Counted from the stretch's first letter, positions 36,430 to 45,450 are shown. The stretch: DNA of 64,000 bases from Microbacterium soli (GCF_039539005.1 NZ_BAABCP010000001.1:2108001-2172000); one strand, 5' to 3'. Numbers and translations: made by a program. Notes: generated by a model from the letters alone, not told the origin.

Positions 36430-36610
36430 GCACGACGGGAGCGACCGCCAGCACGTCGAGCGGGTGCCGGGCGCCCGCCGCGCACGGCTCACGCGGGTGC
36501 CCGGAACGACGTCGGAGCCGCACGTGCGCGAGGAGCGCAGGGCGGGTGTGAAGGGCGACCACGGACCCAATGACGAGCGGATGCTGCGCGAAGTCCCCCC
36601 GCACTACTGA
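36422..36610 (+). CDS. Small conserved hypothetical protein, 62 aa
   Basis: The ATG overlaps the helicase-like gene by 8 bp (ATGAGTGA), so translation is probably coupled. It is Arg/Asp-rich and disordered-looking, ending GPNDERMLREVPPHY. The family is not recognised. Coupling suggests it serves the large upstream protein. Confidence 0.65.
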   Translation: MSEHDGSDRQHVERVPGARRARLTRVPGTTSEPHVREERRAGVKGDHGPNDERMLREVPPHY

Positions 36611-36677
36611 GCCGGGCCGGGACGAAGAGCGCCCCGCCCGGAGGGACGAGGCGCTCGACGGTGCGAAGGGGCGGGAA

Positions 36678-37070
36678 TCAGCGGGCGTTGCCGGCGCGCA
36701 GCGCGTCGCGGATCTCGACGAGCAACTCCTGTTCGGTGGGCAGGGCCTCTTCGGCGACGGGGTTCTTCGCCGCCTGGTGCTCCTTGTACTTGTTCATCGG
36801 CAGGACGAAGACGAAGTAGACGACGGCCGCCACGGCGAGGAAGCTGATGACGGCGGCGATGATGGCGCCGAATCCGAACTTCGCGGAGCCGACCTCGAGC
36901 ACGAACGCCGAGTCGAGGTTCTCCGTGTTGAAGAGCAGCCCGATGAGCGGGTTGATCAGCTGCTCGACGATCGTGTTGACGATCGCCGTGAACGCCGCGC
37001 CGATGACCACCGCGACGGCGAGGTCGATGACGTTGCCCTGTGCGATGAAGTCTCTGAACCCCTTGATCAT
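36678..37070 (-). CDS. mscL: Large-conductance mechanosensitive channel MscL
   Basis: 130 aa, typical size. N-terminal MIKGFRDFIAQGNVIDLAVAVVIG helix, TM1 (LAVAVVIGAAFTAIVNTIV), periplasmic loop with FGFG, TM2 (AVISFLAVAAVVYFVFVLP) and the C-terminal helix (EEALPTEQELLVEIRDAL). It opens as a pentameric emergency valve under osmotic downshock. GGGGGAT precedes the ATG. Confidence 0.96.
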   Translation of the reverse strand: MIKGFRDFIAQGNVIDLAVAVVIGAAFTAIVNTIVEQLINPLIGLLFNTENLDSAFVLEVGSAKFGFGAIIAAVISFLAVAAVVYFVFVLPMNKYKEHQAAKNPVAEEALPTEQELLVEIRDALRAGNAR

Positions 37071-37096
37071 GGAATCCCCCTGGGTCGTGTTCAGCC

Positions 37097-37369
37097 TCAG
37101 GCCGAGGCCGGGGTCTTCGCAGGCGCCGGGTTGGAGCTCGTCGAAGAATCCGACTTCGATGATGCCCGATCCTTCTTCGCGTCACCAGCACCTGCGCGCG
37201 AGTCGGTGCGATAGAAGCCCGACCCGTTGAAGGTCACTCCGACCGTTCCGTACTGCTTGCGCAGTGCGCCGCCGCATTCGGGGCAGATGGTGAGGGAGTC
37301 TTCCGAGAAGCTCTGCACGGCGTCGAAGCGGTGGTCGCAGGCGGTGCAGGCGTAGGCGTAGGTGGGCAT
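37097..37369 (-). CDS. FmdB-type zinc-ribbon protein
   Basis: 90 aa from ATG 37369. MPTYAYACTACDHRFDAVQSF and CPECGGALRKQYG form the four-cysteine FmdB/CxxC_CXXC_SSSS ribbon; FNGSGFYRTDSR is the family's second signature. The tail is Ser/Lys/Pro-rich. The role is unknown; a regulatory or assembly factor is usually assumed. It lies between mscL and the 5-FTHF cyclo-ligase gene in one orientation. Confidence 0.9.
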   Translation of the reverse strand: MPTYAYACTACDHRFDAVQSFSEDSLTICPECGGALRKQYGTVGVTFNGSGFYRTDSRAGAGDAKKDRASSKSDSSTSSNPAPAKTPASA

Positions 37370-37385
37370 GGACGAGAGCTCCTGT

Positions 37386-37985
37386 TCAATTGCGTGAGGA
37401 TGCCAGCGTGATGGTCCGGGTCGGGGTGACGATGCCATCCACGGGCTGGTCATGGACCTCGCGCGGCAGAGAATCGAATACCTCGGAATCATAGATCACG
37501 GCGTAGACGGGTGGGCGGCTCTGCATGGAGCCGATGGTCTTGTCGAAGTACCCCCGTCCCCATCCCAGGCGGGTTCCCGAGCGGTCGACGGCCGCGGCGG
37601 GGATGATCATCAGGTCGACCTCGTCGACGGCGATCGGCCCGAGCACATCGCCGGTCGGCTCGGGCAGGCCGAACATCCCCTCGGTGATCTCGCCGGATGC
37701 GGTCGCGACGGCCCAGTCGAGAAGCCCGTCCGTGCGGGTGACGGGCAGCAGCACGCGGATGCCGCGGTCGACGGCCGCCGCGACGAACTGCCGCGTTCCG
37801 GGCTCGGTGACCGTGGACAGGAAGCAGGAGACCGAGCGCGCGTCGAGCGCGGACACCAGCGCGCCGAGCTGCGTGGCGATCCCGTCGGCGGCGGCTTCGC
37901 GCTGCGCCGGGGAGAGCAGCTGACGCCGCTCGCGGATCTCCGCGCGCAGCGCACGCTTCTGCTGCAGCTGCTCGTCGTCGGCCAT
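37386..37985 (-). CDS. 5-formyltetrahydrofolate cyclo-ligase
   Basis: 199 aa. It converts 5-formyl-THF to 5,10-methenyl-THF with ATP. Conserved N-terminal KRALRAEIRERRQLLSP, FLSTVTEPGT, the MFGLPEP motif and the ATP-binding RLGWGRGYFDK are all present. TATCAT lies 6 nt upstream of the ATG, so a leaderless mRNA is likely; the galU promoter fires the other way from the same 62-bp gap. Confidence 0.93.
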   Translation of the reverse strand: MADDEQLQQKRALRAEIRERRQLLSPAQREAAADGIATQLGALVSALDARSVSCFLSTVTEPGTRQFVAAAVDRGIRVLLPVTRTDGLLDWAVATASGEITEGMFGLPEPTGDVLGPIAVDEVDLMIIPAAAVDRSGTRLGWGRGYFDKTIGSMQSRPPVYAVIYDSEVFDSLPREVHDQPVDGIVTPTRTITLASSRN

Positions 37986-38047
37986 GCTCCGATGATACGG
38001 CGGCGCACGCGGAGGCCGGGCGACGGCGCCGCCGGTATGCTGACCGG

Positions 38048-38929
38048 ATGAGCAGCGTGAAGGCGGTCATCCCCGCCGCGGGCCTCGGCACCCGGTTCCT
38101 CCCGGCCACGAAGGCCATGCCGAAGGAGATGCTGCCCGTCGTCGACAAACCCGCCATCCAGTACGTCGTCGAGGAGGCGGTCAGTGCGGGCATCGACGAC
38201 ATCCTCGTCATCATCGGGCGCAACAAGAACGCCATCTCCGATCATTTCGACGCCGTGCCGGAGCTGGAGGGCAGGCTGGCGCAGAAGGGCGATCGCGGAC
38301 GCCTCGAGCGCGTCATGCGGTCCAGTGACCTCGCGGACATCCACTTCGTCAGGCAGGGCGAGCCCAAGGGGCTCGGACACGCGGTCCTGCGGGCGAGGAC
38401 GCATGTCGGCGACAGCTCCTTCGCCGTGCTGCTCGGTGACGACCTGATCGACGAGCGCGACCCGCTGCTGCCCGAGATGATCGCCATGCACGAGCGCACG
38501 GGTGCGGCGGTCGTGGCTCTCATGGAGGTCGATTCCGCGAGCATCCACCAGTACGGCGCGGCCGCCGTCGAACCCGTCGACGGGGACGGAGTGCTGAAGG
38601 TGACGGGGCTGGTCGAGAAGCCGGCTCCGGGAGAGGCGCCGTCGAACCTCGCGGTCATCGGACGGTACGTGCTCCCGGCATCCGTCTTCGGCGTCCTCGA
38701 GCGCACGCCGCCGGGCAGGGGTGGCGAGATCCAGCTCACCGACGCCCTGCAGGAGCTCGCCGCCGACCCGAGCGGACCGGGCGTGGTGGGCGTCGTGTTC
38801 GGCGGGCGCAGGTACGACACCGGAGACCGGGTGGACTACATCAAGGCGATCGTCCAGCTCGCGGTGGATCGTGCCGATCTCGGCGCGGAGCTGCGACCGT
38901 GGCTGAAGCAATTCGCGGAAGGCCTGTGA
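38048..38929 (+). CDS. galU: UTP-glucose-1-phosphate uridylyltransferase
   Basis: 293 aa. It makes UDP-glucose for cell-envelope glycans. Signature AVIPAAGLGTRFLPATKAMPKEMLPVVDKP, the VRQGEPKGLGHAV loop and VEKPAPGEAPSNLAVIGRY are complete (each quoted in part). TATGCT (38036-38041) is 6 nt before the ATG, so a leaderless mRNA is likely. Confidence 0.96.
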   Translation: MSSVKAVIPAAGLGTRFLPATKAMPKEMLPVVDKPAIQYVVEEAVSAGIDDILVIIGRNKNAISDHFDAVPELEGRLAQKGDRGRLERVMRSSDLADIHFVRQGEPKGLGHAVLRARTHVGDSSFAVLLGDDLIDERDPLLPEMIAMHERTGAAVVALMEVDSASIHQYGAAAVEPVDGDGVLKVTGLVEKPAPGEAPSNLAVIGRYVLPASVFGVLERTPPGRGGEIQLTDALQELAADPSGPGVVGVVFGGRRYDTGDRVDYIKAIVQLAVDRADLGAELRPWLKQFAEGL

Positions 38930-38941
38930 CCGGCGGCCATC

Positions 38942-39571
38942 ATGCCCTTCGAGACTCTGGAGCACATGCAGCACGGCCCCGTCGGGCTGAGACTCATCCG
39001 CAGCCGCGACGCGCGCATCCTGCAACGCGAACTGCTTTCCAACCGCGGCTGGTTGCAGCCGTGGGAGGCGACCATCCCGGGAGCGGCGGTCGGCTTCGAC
39101 ATGCGTGTGAGCATCCGGCGCCTGCTCCAGCAGCACCGTGACGGTGCCGGCTACCCGTTCGTCATGGAATACGACGGGCAGGTCGCCGGGCAGCTGAACG
39201 TCTGGGGCGTGGCGCGCGGGTCGCTGTGCTCGGCGACCATCGGGTACTGGGTGAGCGAGCGCTTCGCGGGGCGCGGCATCACGCCGACGGCTGTGGCGAT
39301 GGCCACCGACGCGAGCTTCGACCGACTCGGTCTGCACAGGATGGAGATCTGCATCCGCCCGGAGAATCGGGCCAGCCTGCGCGTCGTGGAGAAGCTCGGC
39401 TTCCGCTACGAGGGTCTGCGCCGCCGATACATCCACATCGACGGAGACTGGCGCGATCATCACGCTTTCGCACTGGTGCGGGAGGACGTCCCGGAGGGCG
39501 TGCTCTCGCGATGGGTGCAGGGACGGGTCCCTCCGGGCGCCGGCTCGGTGCCCCCGGGCCCGACGGACTGA
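38942..39571 (+). CDS. RimJ/RimL-type GNAT acetyltransferase
   Basis: 209 aa. The GNAT fold is visible: GQLNVWGVARG, then IGYWVSERFAGRGITPTAVAM (acetyl-CoA loop R-x-x-G-x-G/A) and ENRASLRVVEKLGFRYEGLRRRYIHIDG, typical of ribosomal-protein N-acetyltransferases. It starts 12 bp after galU and is probably co-transcribed. The substrate is unknown. The tail is Gly/Pro-rich. Confidence 0.88.
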   Translation: MPFETLEHMQHGPVGLRLIRSRDARILQRELLSNRGWLQPWEATIPGAAVGFDMRVSIRRLLQQHRDGAGYPFVMEYDGQVAGQLNVWGVARGSLCSATIGYWVSERFAGRGITPTAVAMATDASFDRLGLHRMEICIRPENRASLRVVEKLGFRYEGLRRRYIHIDGDWRDHHAFALVREDVPEGVLSRWVQGRVPPGAGSVPPGPTD

Positions 39572-39643
39572 CTCGGCGGGGCTGCGGCGACACGCTCGCG
39601 GTGTGTCCCGGTGACGACTGCCGGTTCCCTTACCGTGGTCTCT

Positions 39644-40513
39644 ATGGACGGGCCGGTGTTGAGTGGGGGAGTGATCGTGCTCGTCGCCGTGCTGCTGTGG
39701 GCCCTGTACTTCCTGCCCACGTGGCTCGGCAGGCGCCAGTACGACTCCGCCGAGCGCAACGCCGTTCGGCTGAATCAGGCGTTGCGCGTGCTCGCCGAGA
39801 CCAGCGAGACGCCCGATGAGGTCAGACTCGAGTTGAATGCCCGCACCGCCCTGCAGCAGCAACGGCTCGCCAGGCGCGTGCAGGCTGAGCAGGAGAGCAG
39901 GCGGCTCGAGGAGCTCCGGCAGGAGCTCGCGGCGACACGCCGTGACCCGATCGTCCGACGGGCTCGGGCGCGGCGTCGACTCCGGCTGACCGCCGGTGTC
40001 GTGCTCGCCGCTGCTGTCGTCGTCGTCGGATTCGGTGTCTGGCGGTTCGTCACCTTCGGCGGCTGGCTGCTGGGAGCCTGGGGCCTGGCGGCCGCGGCGG
40101 TGAGCGCCCTGCTCCTGGGACGCATGGCGCAGGTGTCGCGACACGCGGGCAGACGCGCGTCCCCGGAGACGGTGTTCCCGGCGGTGCCCCGGGTGTCCCC
40201 GCCGCTGCACGATCAGGGCCCGGCGTCGTGGACGCCCCGCCCTCTGCCGCAGCCCATGGTGGATGTGCGGGGGTCGCGCGCGCAGCAGGCCCGCGCGCAG
40301 CTCGACGTCCAGGAGGAGCGGCGACGCGCAGCGCGTCGTGAGGAGCTGCGACGCCGTGCCGAGGAGCTTGCTCCGCCCGCTCCGACCCCGTTGCCGGCCC
40401 GTACCGCGCAGACGGATGCCGTGGAGTCCCCATACGCGCGGATGGGCGTCATCGACGACGCGGAGATCGAGGCTCATGTGCGAAAGCTCCTCGCGCGTCG
40501 AGCGACGGGCTGA
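39644..40513 (+). CDS. Hypothetical membrane protein, 289 aa
   Basis: One N-terminal TM helix (GGVIVLVAVLLWALYFLPTWL), a charged helical segment with many Gln/Arg (ALQQQRLARRVQAEQESRRLEELRQEL), two further TM helices near the middle (GVVLAAAVVVVGFGVW; LLGAWGLAAAAVSALLLG) and a long basic C-terminal tail ending DDAEIEAHVRKLLARR. A TACCGT hexamer lies 7 nt before the ATG (leaderless pattern). The family is not named; similar architecture is common in Microbacteriaceae. It is followed directly by tRNA-Ala. Confidence 0.8.
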   Translation: MDGPVLSGGVIVLVAVLLWALYFLPTWLGRRQYDSAERNAVRLNQALRVLAETSETPDEVRLELNARTALQQQRLARRVQAEQESRRLEELRQELAATRRDPIVRRARARRRLRLTAGVVLAAAVVVVGFGVWRFVTFGGWLLGAWGLAAAAVSALLLGRMAQVSRHAGRRASPETVFPAVPRVSPPLHDQGPASWTPRPLPQPMVDVRGSRAQQARAQLDVQEERRRAARREELRRRAEELAPPAPTPLPARTAQTDAVESPYARMGVIDDAEIEAHVRKLLARRATG

Positions 40514-40541
40514 ACGCGTGATAACGTAGATCCCGGTTCAC

Positions 40542-40617
40542 GGGCCTATGGCGCAGTTGGTAGCGCGCCTCGTTCGCATCGAGGAGGTCAGGGGTTCGAA
40601 TCCCCTTAGGTCCACCA
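40542..40617 (+). tRNA. tRNA-Ala(CGC)
   Basis: Acceptor GGGCCTA pairs with TAGGTCC; anticodon stem CCTCG/CGAGG with loop TTCGCAT gives anticodon CGC; T arm GGGGTTCGAATCCCC. Unlike the other two tRNAs here, the 3' CCA is encoded (40615-40617). Confidence 0.95.
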
Positions 40618-40778
40618 TTGTTCTGAATCGCGACGTCATCGACGTGGCTCGGGCGTCCTTTCCCGCTCGTATGGGAGCCGAACTGCGCTCGCCGAGCGTT
40701 GTGACCCGACTTTCCGTCCCATGGCGGGCTCCGCCGATGCACGCGCAGTGTTGCCATCGAGGAAACTCAGCTGGTAGT

Positions 40779-40795
40779 GTTTCCGATATGGAAAC
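40779..40795. promoter_or_regulatory. Operator-like palindrome over a start codon
   Basis: GTTTCC-N5-GGAAAC, perfect 6-bp arms, overlapping the ATG (40788-40790) of the membrane protein gene. The second gene of this cassette encodes a winged-helix regulator, so autoregulation is likely. Confidence 0.6.
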
Positions 40796-41231
40796 AGAAG
40801 AGTCGTTCAACTCGCCTTCGGCGGAGGAGGCGCGGCGCATGCTGGACGCCGCGAACCGGGAGGAGCAGGAGACGAGGAATCCACCTCTGCCCCGGTGGTT
40901 CTTCGTCGTCCAAGCGCTCGCGCTGGCGGTGGCGCTCGCCGGTCAGGCTCTTCCCCTGCCGTGGTCGGCGGTGGTCACCGCGCTCGGCATCGTGACGGTC
41001 GTCGCGGTCGGGGTGCGGCAGGTGTTCCACCGTCGCGGTTATGGGCTTGTGGGCCTCGACGGTCCCGGCTCCTTCCCCTACATGATCTCCCTGCTGATCG
41101 GGGTCGGCGTGCTCGTGATCCTCGCGATCAGCCTGGAACTGCCGTGGCTGTGGCTGATCGCTGGCGCGGATGCCGCTGTCACGACACTGGAGATGGGGCG
41201 CCGCTATCGCAAGGCGACCGGCCGTGGCTGA
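40788..41231 (+). CDS. Four-helix membrane protein of a two-gene regulatory cassette
   Basis: 147 aa. An acidic N-terminus (METEESFNSPSAEEARRML) is followed by about four hydrophobic helices: FFVVQALALAVALAGQALPL, SAVVTALGIVTVVAVGV, MISLLIGVGVLVILAISL and LPWLWLIAGADAAVTTLEM (the latter mixed). The ATG sits inside a palindrome. The gene overlaps the downstream HTH gene by 8 bp. The function is unknown. Confidence 0.75.
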   Translation: METEESFNSPSAEEARRMLDAANREEQETRNPPLPRWFFVVQALALAVALAGQALPLPWSAVVTALGIVTVVAVGVRQVFHRRGYGLVGLDGPGSFPYMISLLIGVGVLVILAISLELPWLWLIAGADAAVTTLEMGRRYRKATGRG

Positions 41232-41526
41232 GCCGCGCTTCGACGAGCTGATCCACGCCCCGCTCCGGCTGCGGATCTGCGCGATCGCCGCATCCGCGTC
41301 GTCGGTGGAGTTCGGGGAGCTCCTGTCGCGGCTGGAGGTCTCCAAGTCCGCACTGAGCAAGCACGTGTCCCAGCTCGTCCACGTCGGCTATCTGGAGGAG
41401 ACCCCGGTCACCCGCGATGGGCGCGCCCGGCTCAGCCTCTCGCTCACCCCGGCCGGACGCACCGCCTACCGCGGCCACATTCAGGCACTGGAGCAGATCA
41501 CCGGACTGCATCCACAGGCCTCATGA
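41224..41526 (+). CDS. Winged-helix transcriptional regulator (MarR/ArsR-like, single domain)
   Basis: 100 aa from a GTG that overlaps the membrane protein's stop. IHAPLRLRICAIAASASSVEFGELLSRLEVSKSALSKHVSQLVHVGYLEETPVTRDGRARLSLSLTPAGR (quoted in part only as VSKSALSKHVSQL) is a DNA-binding winged helix with a beta wing. No metal-binding cysteines are present. It probably controls the cassette through the GTTTCC-N5-GGAAAC palindrome. Confidence 0.85.
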   Translation: MAEPRFDELIHAPLRLRICAIAASASSVEFGELLSRLEVSKSALSKHVSQLVHVGYLEETPVTRDGRARLSLSLTPAGRTAYRGHIQALEQITGLHPQAS

Positions 41527-41920
41527 CGAGCGCCCCCTCGCCCGGCGAGGTCCGCGGCGCGGGATCAGCTCACTGCTCGCCTCACCTCTGCGGCGCTCCC
41601 GCCTCCGCCTGCTCCTGGTGTCCTCACCCGCTCACCAGAACGGCTGCCGCCTGGTCGAGATCGTGCTCGCACCGGCGCACCTGCGCGCGCAGCTGAGGAT
41701 GCCACTGGATCCGGCGACGGATGCCCAGTGGAACGTCGAGACGCCGATGGCGGTCGTCGAACATGGGCGGTGATGCCGGGGCGAACCCGCGAGCCCGCGC
41801 ACCGTCTCGTCGCTTCTCGTTCACCCCGTCGACACTCTGCTCGGGTAGATCAGGAGCAGCCGCTCCGCGGCTCGGTGCGCATCCGCGCCGGCTCATCCAC
41901 CGACGAAGCTTGAGGAACCG
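41527..41920. other. Intergenic region, no clear gene
   Basis: 394 bp. The only candidate is a 46-codon minus-strand frame, 41624-41764 (MFDDRHRRLDVPLGIRRRI...), without a ribosome site. GAGGAACCG precedes the nucleotidase ATG. Nothing else is supported. Confidence 0.5.
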
Positions 41921-44900
41921 ATGCCCTTTCCACACTCCCGACGCGCAGCGCGGGCGGTCTCCGCGACCGCGCTGACCTGCGCCGTCGTCCTGGCACCGCT
42001 GACAGCGGTCTCCGTCGCCGCCGCGGCGGTCGTCCCGGAGCCGATCAGCCATTCCGCCGACGGGGCGGCGCTCGCGCTGACCCCGATCGGCACGTTCGAG
42101 ACCGGACAGTTCGACAAGGCCGGCGCGGAGATCGTGCACGCCTACAAGGACCGCCTGTTCGTCGTCGACGCGGAAGCCGGCGCGGTGACCGTGCTCGACT
42201 TCTCCGACCCGACCGCACCCGTCGAGGTGGCGACGCTCGCCGTCTCCGGCCACGTGGCCAACTCCGTCGCGATCCGCCCGAGCGACGGGCTCGGAGTCGT
42301 CGCCCTGGAAGCCCCCGTGAAGACCGACCCGGGGATCCTGGTGTTCTTCGACGCGAACGCCGAGGAGCCCGCCGAGATCGGACGGGTGAGCGTCGGCGCC
42401 CTTCCCGACAACGTCGTCATCTCCGAGGACGGCCGCTACGCCGTCTCCGCGGACGAGGGCGAGCCCGCCGACGACTTCTCGATCGACCCCGAGGGCTCGA
42501 TCAGTGTCGTCGCGCTCCCCTCGACAGTGTCCGCTCCCGCTCAGTCGGACGTGCGCACGGCCGACTTCCACGCGTTCGAGGAGGGCGGATCCAAGACCCT
42601 CCGAGAGGGCGTGCGCGTCTTCGGGCCCACGCCGCACGATGACCTGCCTGTCTCGCGCAACCTCGAGCCGGAGTTCATCGCGATCGACGGCGGCACGGCC
42701 TACGCCGCGCTGCAGGAGGCCAATGCGATCGCCACGGTGGATCTCGCCACGGCATCCGTCACCGACATCCTCCCGCTGGGATACAAGGACAACGGACTCG
42801 ACGGGAACGGATTCGACGCGTCCGACGAGGACGGCGTGATCGACATCCGAACCCATCCCGGTGTGCGGAGTCTGTACATGCCCGACGGGCTGGAGGCGTA
42901 TCGCACCGGCGGTGCGACGTATCTCGTCTCCGCGAACGAGGGGGACGCTCGCGAGTGGGGCGACTACGCCGATGTCGAGCGCATCAAGAACTTCGGCGAC
43001 GCCGAGGACAGGCCCGATCTCGCCCCCGTGTGCGACACGAGCACGGTCGCCACGAGCGATCCCGATTTCGCCGAGGACGAGCACCTCGGCAGGCTGAACG
43101 CGCTCACCGACGTCGGGCTGAACGACGACGGCACCTGCTATGAGAGCCTCTACGTCGGCGGCACCCGGTCCTTCTCGATCTGGAGCACGAACGGAGACCT
43201 CGTATACGACTCCGGCGACGACTTCGAGCGCATCACCGCCGCGGCGGCTCCGGAGTACTTCAACTCGAACCACAGCGAGTCGGGTCTCGACGGACGCAGC
43301 GACGACAAGGGTCCGGAGCCGGAGAACCTCACCATCGGCGCGATCGGCGACCGCACGTACGCGTTCATCGGACTCGAGCGCGTCGGCGGGATCATGGTCT
43401 ACGACATCACCGACCCGGCATCGTCGGAGTACGTGACCTACGTCAACAACCGCGACTTCTCGATCTCGGTCGAGGACGCCGACGACCCGGAGGCCGTGCT
43501 CTCGGGTGCCGGAGACCTGGGGCCGGAGGGTCTGGAGTTCATCCCGGCGGAGTCCTCGCCCACCGGCGAGCCCCTGCTGGCCGTGGCCAACGAGGTGTCC
43601 GGCACCACGACGCTCTTCCGCATCGCGGATGCCGCAGCATCGGCCACCACGGACATCCAGGTGCTGACGATCAACGACTTCCACGGCCGCATCGAGCAGA
43701 ACCTCGGCGGCGGCGAGGCCGGCGCCGCGGTGCTGGCCGGCGCGGTCGATGCCCTTGAGTCGGAGAACCCGAACACGCTGTTCGTGTCCGCCGGCGACAA
43801 CATCGGCGCATCGACCTTCACATCCTTCATCGCGGAGGACCAGCCGACCATCGACGCGCTCGCCGCAGCGGGCCTCGATGTCAGCACGGTGGGCAACCAC
43901 GAGTTCGACCGTGGTTTCGACGACCTCACCGATCGTGTGCTGCCCGGGTACGGCGGCACGCAGTTCGGGCTGGGGGCGAACGTGTACCTCAAGGGCACCG
44001 ACGAGCCCGCGCTCGACGAGTACCGGATCGAGACGATCGACGGCGTGCGGGTGGCCTTCATCGGCACCGTGACCGCCTCGACGGCGGCGATGGTGACCCC
44101 GACGGGGATCGCCGACATCGAGTTCGGCGATCAGCTCGAGGCGGCCAACCGCGTGGCGGACGAGCTCACCGCATCCGACGCCGCCGACGTCATCATCCTG
44201 CTCGCGCACACCGGTGCGGCGGAGTCGTCCTGCGACGCCGTCCTCGCCGACGACACCGACTTCGGCGCGCTGGTGCACCAGGCGTCCGCCGAGATCGATG
44301 CGATCGTGTCCGCTCACACGCACCAGAAGTACGACTGCATGGTGGCGGGGCCGACCGGTGTCGAGCGCCCGGTCATCCAGGCCTTCCAGTACGGCACGAA
44401 CCTCGGCAGGCTCGACATCTCCGTGGACCGTGCGACGGGAGACCTCGTGTCCATCGAGGGCGACGTGATCCCGCTCGTCGTCGACGGCCGGCCCGCGTTC
44501 CCCGCCGACCCGGCCGTGGAGCAGATCGTCGCCGCGGCGACGGATGCCGCGGACGAGGCGGGAAACGTCGAGGTCGGCAGCATCAGCGCCGACATCCTGC
44601 GCGGAGGGACGCCCGCCGGCGCCGACCGCGGCGTGGAGTCCACGCTCGGCAACACCGTCGCGGACGTCTACCTGTGGGCCACCTCGAACGAGAACTACGC
44701 GGGCACTCCCGCGCAGATCGCGATCATGAACCCCGGGGGACTGCGCGACGACCTGCTGTACGGCCAGGACGGCACGCTGACCTACCGTCAGGTCGCCAAC
44801 GTGCAACCCTTCGCCAACACGCTCGTGACGGTGGAGCTCACGGGGACGCAGCTGAAGAGCATCCTGGAGGAGCAGTGGCAGCCCGAGGGTTCGGAGCGGC

Positions 44901-45403
44901 CCAAGCTGCACCTGGGCATCTCGGAGGGCTTCTCCTACGAGTACGACCCGGATGCCGCGAAGGGGTCCCACATCCTGTCGATGTCGTACCAGGGGGAGGA
45001 GATCGCAGCGGATGACGTGTTCACCGTGGCCACGAACTCGTTCCTCGCGGCAGGCGGAGACAACTTCGTCGCCTTCGCCGAGGGCACGCAGCGCACCGAC
45101 ACCGGCCAGGTCGACCTGATCGCCACCGTGGACTACTTCGCCGCGCACGCCGTGGTCGACCCCGCCCCGCTGGGTCGAGCGGTGGTCGCAACCGAGGCCG
45201 GTCAGCCCGGTGGCGGTCAAGGCGGCGAGGGCGAGCCCGGTCAGGGCGAGGGCGGTGAGGCCGGCTCCGGCGACGGACAGGGCGACGGGCTCGCCCTCAC
45301 CGGCGCCGAACTGCCCTGGGGCATCGCCCTGCTGGCGGCGATCCTGCTGGTGGTCGGCGGTGGCCTGTACGCGACCCGCCGACGCGGGACCGGCACGGTC
45401 TGA
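41921..45403 (+). CDS. Sortase-anchored 5'-nucleotidase with N-terminal choice-of-anchor-I propeller
   Basis: 1160 aa. A signal peptide (1-36, ending VSVAAAA) leads to a beta-propeller 'choice-of-anchor I' domain (about 45-565), a metallophosphatase domain with NDFHGRIEQN near 586 and VGNHEFDRG near 656, and a 5'-nucleotidase C-terminal domain (NPGGLRDDLLYG). A Gly/Glu-rich spacer leads to LALTG (1124-1128), a membrane helix and RRR: a class E-type sortase signal. It likely hydrolyses extracellular nucleotides for phosphate or nucleoside supply. No sortase gene is in the window. Confidence 0.93.
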   Translation: MPFPHSRRAARAVSATALTCAVVLAPLTAVSVAAAAVVPEPISHSADGAALALTPIGTFETGQFDKAGAEIVHAYKDRLFVVDAEAGAVTVLDFSDPTAPVEVATLAVSGHVANSVAIRPSDGLGVVALEAPVKTDPGILVFFDANAEEPAEIGRVSVGALPDNVVISEDGRYAVSADEGEPADDFSIDPEGSISVVALPSTVSAPAQSDVRTADFHAFEEGGSKTLREGVRVFGPTPHDDLPVSRNLEPEFIAIDGGTAYAALQEANAIATVDLATASVTDILPLGYKDNGLDGNGFDASDEDGVIDIRTHPGVRSLYMPDGLEAYRTGGATYLVSANEGDAREWGDYADVERIKNFGDAEDRPDLAPVCDTSTVATSDPDFAEDEHLGRLNALTDVGLNDDGTCYESLYVGGTRSFSIWSTNGDLVYDSGDDFERITAAAAPEYFNSNHSESGLDGRSDDKGPEPENLTIGAIGDRTYAFIGLERVGGIMVYDITDPASSEYVTYVNNRDFSISVEDADDPEAVLSGAGDLGPEGLEFIPAESSPTGEPLLAVANEVSGTTTLFRIADAAASATTDIQVLTINDFHGRIEQNLGGGEAGAAVLAGAVDALESENPNTLFVSAGDNIGASTFTSFIAEDQPTIDALAAAGLDVSTVGNHEFDRGFDDLTDRVLPGYGGTQFGLGANVYLKGTDEPALDEYRIETIDGVRVAFIGTVTASTAAMVTPTGIADIEFGDQLEAANRVADELTASDAADVIILLAHTGAAESSCDAVLADDTDFGALVHQASAEIDAIVSAHTHQKYDCMVAGPTGVERPVIQAFQYGTNLGRLDISVDRATGDLVSIEGDVIPLVVDGRPAFPADPAVEQIVAAATDAADEAGNVEVGSISADILRGGTPAGADRGVESTLGNTVADVYLWATSNENYAGTPAQIAIMNPGGLRDDLLYGQDGTLTYRQVANVQPFANTLVTVELTGTQLKSILEEQWQPEGSERPKLHLGISEGFSYEYDPDAAKGSHILSMSYQGEEIAADDVFTVATNSFLAAGGDNFVAFAEGTQRTDTGQVDLIATVDYFAAHAVVDPAPLGRAVVATEAGQPGGGQGGEGEPGQGEGGEAGSGDGQGDGLALTGAELPWGIALLAAILLVVGGGLYATRRRGTGTV

Positions 45404-45413
45404 GTCGAACTCT

Positions 45414-45450
45414 CCGAGGCCGTCCTGTGCAGGGCGCAGGACGGCCTCGG
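45414..45450 (+). terminator. Hairpin after the nucleotidase gene
   Basis: CCGAGGCCGTCCTG (45414-45427) pairs perfectly with CAGGACGGCCTCGG (45437-45450) around a 9-nt loop. It separates the gene from the rRNA promoters. Confidence 0.8.

Noticed and set aside
32659..36570. 1,303-codon minus-strand open frame
   Set aside because: A shadow of the helicase-like gene; no start signal and no recognisable domain.
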